A stretch of 7,618 nucleotides of DNA, from contig JALUKO010000296.1 in assembly GCA_027056525.1 (NCBI GenBank), forward strand, positions 1 to 7,618, given 5' to 3'. The DNA is from Helicobacteraceae bacterium. GTDB taxonomy: Bacteria; Campylobacterota; Campylobacteria; Campylobacterales; Sulfurimonadaceae. The position numbers were made by a program, and so were the translations under genes. The first letter of the stretch is position 1. Every line of letters starts with the position of its first letter. The notes under the pieces were generated by a model. It saw nothing but the letters and a program-made list of their open reading frames with translations. It did not search any database and was not told the DNA's origin. This document shows positions 1 through 5,025 of the stretch, piece by piece.

Positions 1-2026
1 CATCCAAAGATGAGAGTAGTTTTAAACAGCGGTTTTTCAAGGCTCTCTCACCAATACTTCTAGCATTAAGATCTTTGTTGAGTGGTTTGTGATTTTTACC
101 ATAAAGGTTGAGAAGTTTTTCTTTATTCACTCCTACAAGATACTTTGTCAAAAGCTCTTTAGCTTCATATATAGGTTCAAAGTCCACAACCTCTTGTCGT
201 TGCATCAATGTTGAAACACTTGGAAGTTCAAGCAAAAGTGCTTGTAAAGAGAGATCTATATCAAGATCAAGAATGTAACTGTATGCTTCTGTAAAAGCGT
301 TGTTTATTTTTGAAGTATCTATGATCTCTTCGAGCGTATGTGTTGCAAATGACTGGGTACTCTCATAACGTACAAAACTGTTTGGGTCGTATTTCATTAA
401 AAAAGAGTAGTTTGTCTCTTGCTCCTCCACTATAATAGGTGCCGAAAAATCACGGTTTATGGAAAGAACAGGTTTTGCATCAAAGCCTTCAAACTCAAAT
501 GTTTCTTTCTCTTTTGAGATGATGAGTTTTTCAACTTTGAGCTCTTTGCCGTTTTCATCCAGAAGTGCCATTTTCAACGGGTAAAAGTATGGCAACTGCT
601 TGGTTTTCTCAAGAGAAAGAGGAATATCCTGTGTAAGTGTCAAGCTGTACTTTCCTTTACTATACGCTTCTTGAACTTGCAGTTTCGGTGTTCCCACTTG
701 ATGGTACCATCTCTTAAACTGCTCCAGATCGATCCCTCCACCTTCACTCATAGCCCATAAAAAATCATCCGTAGTGACAGCTTGTCCATCAAATGTATCA
801 AAGTAAAGATCCATCGCTTTTGTAAACTTCTCTTTGCCAAGAAGCGTATAGATCATGCGTATAACTTCGGCACCTTTTTCATAAACGGTAGCGGTGTAAA
901 AGTTGTTCATAGATATATAGGATTCGGGCTGGATCGGGTGGCGTGTCGGAGAGGCGTCTTCTACAAACTGTCTCTCTCTGAGAGCTTTTACATCCTCTAT
1001 ACGCTGTACCTCTGCAGAATTCATATCTGCTGAGAAACACTGATCGCGAAAAACTGTCAAACCCTCTTTGAGTGTGAGCTGAAACCAGTCACGGCAGGTG
1101 ATACGGTTACCCGTCCAGTTATGAAAATATTCATGAGCAATAACGCTTTGAATACCCATAAAGTTCGTATCGGTTGCGCTTCTCTCATCTGCGAGTACAT
1201 AGGCAGAATTAAATATATTGAGCCCTTTGTTCTCCATAGCACCCATGTTGAAACTATCTACTGCTACTATATTGTAGATATCAAGATCGTACTCCCGTCC
1301 ATACTGCTGCTCATCCCAGAGCATCGACTCCTTGAGGGACTTCATAGCATGAGAGCACTTTGCCTCATTCCCCTTGTCACAGTAGATGTTAAGTGCAACC
1401 TCTTTGTCATGCATCGTAACAAACGTGTCAGAGACCACACCAAGATCACCTGCAATCAAAGCAAACAGGTAAGATGGCTTTGGATGGGGGTCAAACCATG
1501 TAACTCCGTGACGCGTGCCAAAAGTATCATGGCACTGAAGCTTGTTTCCGTTACTCAGAAGTACAGGATACTTCTCTTTCTCAGCAATAACTGTGGTTTT
1601 AAACACACTCATAACATCGGGACGATCCAAGTAGGGAGTGATGCGTCTAAAGCCCTCCGGTTCATTTTGGGTACAAAAGATAGAACCCGACTTATACAGC
1701 CCTTCAAGCTCTGTGTTCTTGTGAGGATATATCTTGTTGCGTACTTTCAGTGTAAATGTTTGGGGAACATTGAGTACTTCCAATGTTTCCTCATTGATAA
1801 TGTAGCGTGTAGATTTTAGCTTGAGATCGTTGATCCATAACTCCAGAAGCTCCAGCTCATTTGTATCTAAAACTAGATTGGAGCTATCTTTATCTAATTT
1901 TTCAAACTCCATCGTGTTGGTAACAAGTGTGTATTCATCATACAACTCAAACACCAAATCAACACTTTTAATCGCAAACTTTGGTTTTTTATAATCTTTT
2001 AAATATCTTGCTTTGATCTCTTCCAT
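1..2026 (-). CDS. pepN: Aminopeptidase N (M1 family), C-terminus cut off by window edge
   Basis: Zinc-dependent, probably cytosolic exopeptidase that removes N-terminal amino acids from peptides. I translated this frame directly from the minus strand. It opens with ATG at 2026 (MEEIKARYLKDYKKPKF) and stays open to base 1, giving 675 complete codons of a family usually near 860-880 residues, so roughly the last 190 residues are missing. The substrate-binding GAMEN motif is at residues 262-266. The zinc site HEYFHNWTGNR begins at His298, with ligands His298 and His302, catalytic Glu299 and third ligand Glu321 in LKEGLTVFRDQ. This numbering is one more than in E. coli PepN. The Tyr of the YEKGAEV motif, which stabilises the transition state, is also present. 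The start is supported by an AAGAG ribosome site 6 bases upstream. It lies 54 bases downstream of the ketosynthase-like gene and may be partly co-transcribed, but it is a housekeeping gene with no evident link to that operon. Identification is very secure. Confidence 0.97.
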   Translation of the reverse strand, partial: MEEIKARYLKDYKKPKFAIKSVDLVFELYDEYTLVTNTMEFEKLDKDSSNLVLDTNELELLELWINDLKLKSTRYIINEETLEVLNVPQTFTLKVRNKIYPHKNTELEGLYKSGSIFCTQNEPEGFRRITPYLDRPDVMSVFKTTVIAEKEKYPVLLSNGNKLQCHDTFGTRHGVTWFDPHPKPSYLFALIAGDLGVVSDTFVTMHDKEVALNIYCDKGNEAKCSHAMKSLKESMLWDEQQYGREYDLDIYNIVAVDSFNMGAMENKGLNIFNSAYVLADERSATDTNFMGIQSVIAHEYFHNWTGNRITCRDWFQLTLKEGLTVFRDQCFSADMNSAEVQRIEDVKALRERQFVEDASPTRHPIQPESYISMNNFYTATVYEKGAEVIRMIYTLLGKEKFTKAMDLYFDTFDGQAVTTDDFLWAMSEGGGIDLEQFKRWYHQVGTPKLQVQEAYSKGKYSLTLTQDIPLSLEKTKQLPYFYPLKMALLDENGKELKVEKLIISKEKETFEFEGFDAKPVLSINRDFSAPIIVEEQETNYSFLMKYDPNSFVRYESTQSFATHTLEEIIDTSKINNAFTEAYSYILDLDIDLSLQALLLELPSVSTLMQRQEVVDFEPIYEAKELLTKYLVGVNKEKLLNLYGKNHKPLNKDLNARSIGERALKNRCLKLLSSLD

Positions 2027-2032
2027 GCTTAA

Positions 2033-2037
2033 CTCTT
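2033..2037 (-). promoter_or_regulatory. Ribosome binding site of pepN
   Basis: AAGAG on the minus strand, 6 bases before the ATG at 2026. It supports this start for pepN, which otherwise rests on homology alone. Confidence 0.6.
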
Positions 2038-2049
2038 TTCATTTTTGAA

Positions 2050-2055
2050 ATCATA
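2050..2055 (-). promoter_or_regulatory. Possible -10 element of a pepN promoter
   Basis: The only non-coding stretch in the window (2027-2080) contains TATGAT on the minus strand, 23 bases before the pepN ATG, in the context TATGCTATGAT. No good TTGACA-like -35 box is found 16-18 bases upstream. A weak -35 would not be unusual for Campylobacterota sigma-70 promoters. The gap has no obvious hairpin followed by a T-run, so I see no terminator separating pepN from the upstream operon. A real promoter here is possible but unproven. Confidence 0.3.
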
Positions 2056-2080
2056 GCATAATGCATACTGATTTAGAGTT

Positions 2081-2719
2081 TTAGGCTTTAAAAGTGATAC
2101 TGCCTCTTGCTCCTTTAAGAGGGTAAACAAACCCTTCTTTCAAAGGGTACTCATCTAAAAGTGTATATAAAGATCTTTGCACTGTTGTTAGGTTTGAAAT
2201 ATCAGTTTGCGTGGAAAACTCCACAGACAGATCATGCTCATCTCTACTCAACACAATCCACAAAACACCAACATCAGCACCCTGAGATAAAAAAGATGGA
2301 ACAAAAGAGACAATGGCCTTCTCAAGTGTACCTTTTTGCAGATCAACAAGAGCATGTAACAAAAGCTGTTCTATACACTCTTCACCACCTACAATATTTA
2401 TATTGGGTCCTCGTATTGCCATTTTTTGCGCAAAAGAAGCAGCGACAAAATTAGAAAGAGTGGCCGGAAAATTTCTCGGGTTTGCAAAGCTGACATTTTT
2501 TTCCAGTGCTTCTTTATAAAACTCTATTGCTGTTCTTGCACCGGCATCAGCACAGGCAAAATAAAATCCACTTCTGCCATTATCCACTTTTTGCAAATCC
2601 TTTGGGATCACACTCTCAATCCACTCAAGCGTATCTACAAGTGTATATCCTTTCATCTGTGATGAAGTATGCACAATGTTCTTGAGTGTTGCTTTTAAAC
2701 TTTTTCTAAAATGAGACAT
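2081..2719 (-). CDS. Ketosynthase-like protein without catalytic Cys (chain-length-factor type)
   Basis: A 212-residue protein resembling only the N-terminal half of beta-ketoacyl synthases, the size and style of the 'ketosynthase chain length factor' proteins found beside KS genes in aryl polyene and similar clusters. The stretch RGPNINIVGGEECIEQLL (103-120) aligns without gaps to LKGPAYGYGSACAAGNYA of the neighbouring KS, with both ending at the same Gly (130 here, 159 there). The catalytic Cys142 of the KS corresponds to Glu113 here; Cys115 is two positions off. The C-terminal half with the active-site histidines is absent. It therefore cannot condense acyl chains itself. By analogy it would form a heterodimer with the KS and shape chain length, or decarboxylate a starter as Gln-type KS domains do. 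The start at 2719 lies 25 bases inside the KS gene and has a strong GGAGGG site. Family assignment is good; the exact role is inferred. Confidence 0.8.
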   Translation of the reverse strand: MSHFRKSLKATLKNIVHTSSQMKGYTLVDTLEWIESVIPKDLQKVDNGRSGFYFACADAGARTAIEFYKEALEKNVSFANPRNFPATLSNFVAASFAQKMAIRGPNINIVGGEECIEQLLLHALVDLQKGTLEKAIVSFVPSFLSQGADVGVLWIVLSRDEHDLSVEFSTQTDISNLTTVQRSLYTLLDEYPLKEGFVYPLKGARGSITFKA

Positions 2720-3837
2720 GAGTTTATCCCTCCAAATCCATAAGCACTGTTTATCACTTTTTTTAGCGTATGTTTTTTGTTTTTACAACTCACAGGGACA
2801 TCCAGCTCTTCATCAGGATTTTCAAAACCAACCGTTTTCAAAACCTCTTGATGCTGTAATGCCAAAACACACACAAGAGCTTCTATAGCTGAAGCTGCCC
2901 CCATCGTATGCCCTAAGGCACCTTTAAAGCCCGTTACCAGAGGAAGCTTTGAGCCAAACACCTTATGCAGTGCCTTACTCTCTGCATGATCTGAGATCAA
3001 TGTAGCGGTTCCGTGAGCACATACCCAATCGATCTCAGAAGGGGAAAGATTACTGTTTTTCAAAGCTATCTCCATCGCAGCAGCCATTCCACTGCCATCT
3101 TTTCTCGGAGAAGTAGGATGATAAGCATCACAAGAGAGACCAAGTTCCCCTACCACTGCATAGATTTTTGCGCCTCTTTGGATGGCATCTGCTTCTCTCT
3201 CCAAACGTAAAATGGCACCACCTTCCCCTATCTGCATCCCTGAACGTACTTTATCAAAAGGTTTACACTCTCCAGACGCCATTGCGCGTGAACGTATAAA
3301 ACCAATCAAAGCAATATGTGAAAGCGGCTCTATTCCACCGGCAAATGCAACATCAACAAGACCTAAACGTAAAGCGTCAGCGGCACTGCCAATAGCATAA
3401 TTACCGGCCGCACATGCTGAGCCATATCCATAAGCAGGACCTTTCAATTGAAAATTTTCTCGAATTACCTCGGCAAATCTATTGGCAAGCCCCTCTTCAA
3501 AAGACCCAGAGCTTTTGCTTGCGCACTCTTCAAAAACTTCACTTTCCCCCATAGATGTACCTACATACACACCACTCAACTCTCCAGTAAAACCATCTTC
3601 TGCTATACTTTGCTTCATAGCATATAGCGCCATCTCTTTACCTCTTTGGCTGTCTTGAGAAAAACTTGTATCACACAAGGCATATTTTGGGATCATATAC
3701 CCTTTTTCTTCTAAAAACTTTTCACTTTTAATAGCACACCGACCATCTTTAAGAGCCTTCCAGAGTGTTTGTGGATCATTTCCCAAGGGGGAGACAACAC
3801 CAAGTCCGGTTATAACAATACGACTAGATAAATTCAT
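2695..3837 (-). CDS. Beta-ketoacyl-ACP synthase, FabF type (KAS II-like)
   Basis: A 380-residue condensing enzyme that would extend an acyl chain by Claisen condensation with malonyl-ACP. The thiolase fold is complete: it starts with RIVITGLGVVSPLGND (6-21), has the acyl-accepting Cys142 in YGSACAAG, His275 in CAHGTAT, Lys305 and His310 in FKGALGHTMGAASA, and ends with NSAYGFGGINSCLILEK. All Cys-His-His catalytic residues are present, so it should be active. It is about 30 residues shorter than housekeeping FabF (around 410), and the usual GTSTPLND segment is changed to GTATLISD. This points to a specialised enzyme and not the cell's main KAS II. The start ATG overlaps the stop of the ACP gene (ATGA) and lacks a clear Shine-Dalgarno, which suggests translation coupled to the ACP. 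With the adjacent ACP and chain-length-factor-like protein it forms a minimal acyl/polyketide elongation module. Its product is unknown. Confidence 0.93.
   Translation of the reverse strand: MNLSSRIVITGLGVVSPLGNDPQTLWKALKDGRCAIKSEKFLEEKGYMIPKYALCDTSFSQDSQRGKEMALYAMKQSIAEDGFTGELSGVYVGTSMGESEVFEECASKSSGSFEEGLANRFAEVIRENFQLKGPAYGYGSACAAGNYAIGSAADALRLGLVDVAFAGGIEPLSHIALIGFIRSRAMASGECKPFDKVRSGMQIGEGGAILRLEREADAIQRGAKIYAVVGELGLSCDAYHPTSPRKDGSGMAAAMEIALKNSNLSPSEIDWVCAHGTATLISDHAESKALHKVFGSKLPLVTGFKGALGHTMGAASAIEALVCVLALQHQEVLKTVGFENPDEELDVPVSCKNKKHTLKKVINSAYGFGGINSCLILEKV
2728..2733 (-). promoter_or_regulatory. Strong ribosome binding site of the chain-length-factor-like gene
   Basis: GGAGGG on the minus strand, 8 bases before the ATG at 2719 and inside the 3' end of the ketosynthase gene. 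It is the best Shine-Dalgarno sequence in the operon and fixes this start despite the 25-base overlap. It suggests the partner protein is made efficiently and not only by coupling. Confidence 0.75.
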
Positions 3838-4106
3838 TGGGAAAGTTTCAATTCAATATAATCGCAAACCTCTCCTAGTGTTTTTAAGTCGATCCATTTT
3901 TTATCATTCATCATCAACTGAAAATGTTCCTCAAGTCTTGCGATCAGTTCTATGTTGTCAAGAGAATCAAGATTTTGTGCTTTTTTAAACTCAGTATCTC
4001 TTGTCAATGATTCAGGTAAAACAACATTGTTTGGGCTGTTTTGAGCTGTTTTTTTCAAAGCATCAAGTACAACTTCCAAAATATCTTCTTTAGTATACTG
4101 CGACAT
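3834..4106 (-). CDS. Acyl carrier protein (phosphopantetheine-binding)
   Basis: A 90-residue four-helix carrier protein. The attachment motif is LDSLDNIELIARLEEHF (46-62), with Ser48 as the expected site of the 4'-phosphopantetheine arm, followed by the usual helix II acidic face and the closing segment DLKTLGEVCDYIELKL. It is slightly longer than housekeeping AcpP (77-78 residues), with an extended loop between helices I and II (about residues 21-45). Acidic residues around Ser48 are typical of ACPs that dock with KS enzymes. The start has a good AAGGA site at 4112-4116, overlaps the end of the peptidase gene by 17 bases, and its stop overlaps the KS start. It is most likely a dedicated carrier for the KS and its partner. 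No phosphopantetheinyl transferase gene lies nearby, so a cellular one must activate it. Confidence 0.93.
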   Translation of the reverse strand: MSQYTKEDILEVVLDALKKTAQNSPNNVVLPESLTRDTEFKKAQNLDSLDNIELIARLEEHFQLMMNDKKWIDLKTLGEVCDYIELKLSQ

Positions 4107-5025
4107 TATTATCCTTTAGTAATGAAAAATCTTCTATAAAGTCCACTGCATCATAAATAGGTGCCATTGGATCTCCGAGCAAACGATAAGGTGTTATTGC
4201 TCCATAAGAAGATGGCAATGATTTTACAATAAACTCACCAATTGTACCGGGTATCTCCTCCTCTAGTGCCTCACACAGTTTTATCGACCATCTTGCATTA
4301 TCTGTATGGAGGGTATCCTCAACAGCTCCAAAACTTGCTGCACACATCCCACGCAGCACCAAAGCCTCTGCAAAAGAGAGACCGACTCTTTTCCTGCTGG
4401 CCGTTGTACAGCTTAATGAGAACATAGCACCTACGGGCTGAGGATTAGCAATGGGAAAATGGTGTATCCTTGTGCCATGATATCCTACCCAGCCTACCGG
4501 TCTGCCATGACCAACGTAGATAGAGAGTCCTACACCTTGTTGAAGGTTCTGCATAAGGTCTTCTCTTACTATATAGTCACTTGTCCATCGCTTCACATCA
4601 ACAGCTGAATTGTGAAGAGATAAAAGATACTCTATCCTATCAGAAAGGTTTAAAAATCTATTTTGCCACTGACCAAGCAAAGCAACCGTACTTTTTTTAA
4701 TGCAACCCCTCTTATGCACGGTAACAGCCGCATTTGCAAAACTGCGCAAAGAGTTATCGTCAGTATAAGGAAGCCATCCACAAGGTATCCATTGAGAATC
4801 TCTACTTCTAAGCACCGGAGCAGGCAACACCGTTCTTGGAGAGCGACGACGATCACCTATAAGCAACACAGCTTCTTTATTCTTGGCAAAATCTGCAAGT
4901 TCTTCTTGTGTAGGGATGTCCCCACTCTTATCCCACAACTCAAGGGAAAATTTTTGACGATATACCTCCAACAAAGGAGATATACTTTCAAATATTTTTT
5001 GACTTCCAATAACACCTACACTCAA
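4090..5025 (-). CDS. Gingipain-like cysteine peptidase (family C25, caspase fold), no signal peptide
   Basis: A 311-residue protein matching the catalytic core of peptidase family C25. Visible motifs: IYVGHGRPVGW with candidate catalytic His173; a strand ending FSLSCTTAS with candidate nucleophile Cys206; FAEAL (218-222) just after it; and YRLLGDPMAPIYD near the end, matching the LLGDP signature of C25. The His-Cys spacing of 33 equals that of gingipain R (His211/Cys244). An upstream WIPCGWLPYTDD resembles the GRLP segment before the core. Unlike secreted gingipains it has no signal peptide, propeptide, Ig-like domain or type IX sorting domain, so it should act in the cytoplasm. The start is TTG at 5025, overlapping the TGA of the upstream gene by 4 bases, with a modest GAGAG site 7 bases before; no alternative start occurs before Met158. 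The likely substrate is the preceding repeat protein, an inference from coupling only. A scaffold or inactive relative is possible. Confidence 0.82.
   Translation of the reverse strand: MSVGVIGSQKIFESISPLLEVYRQKFSLELWDKSGDIPTQEELADFAKNKEAVLLIGDRRRSPRTVLPAPVLRSRDSQWIPCGWLPYTDDNSLRSFANAAVTVHKRGCIKKSTVALLGQWQNRFLNLSDRIEYLLSLHNSAVDVKRWTSDYIVREDLMQNLQQGVGLSIYVGHGRPVGWVGYHGTRIHHFPIANPQPVGAMFSLSCTTASRKRVGLSFAEALVLRGMCAASFGAVEDTLHTDNARWSIKLCEALEEEIPGTIGEFIVKSLPSSYGAITPYRLLGDPMAPIYDAVDFIEDFSLLKDNNVAVY
4112..4116 (-). promoter_or_regulatory. Ribosome binding site of the acyl carrier protein gene
   Basis: AAGGA on the minus strand, 5 bases before the ATG at 4106, located within the last codons of the peptidase gene. 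It confirms the ACP start and the 17-base gene overlap. Confidence 0.7.

Noticed and set aside
1121..1819. 232-residue plus-strand reading frame
   Set aside because: It lies entirely opposite pepN, whose minus-strand frame carries GAMEN and HEYFH motifs in full. The plus-strand product shows no recognisable domain and is rich in Cys and His in no pattern; it is a shadow frame.
2027..2080. Rho-independent terminator between the operon and pepN
   Set aside because: The 54-base gap has only a small TGCATAATGCATA-like symmetry and no stable GC-rich stem followed by a T-run on the minus strand.
2081..2719. Short KS-like gene as a decayed pseudogene of a full ketosynthase
   Set aside because: It has a strong GGAGGG ribosome site, an intact frame and a length normal for stand-alone chain-length-factor-type proteins, and it sits in a coupled operon. 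The missing half and the Cys to Glu change fit that family and not decay.
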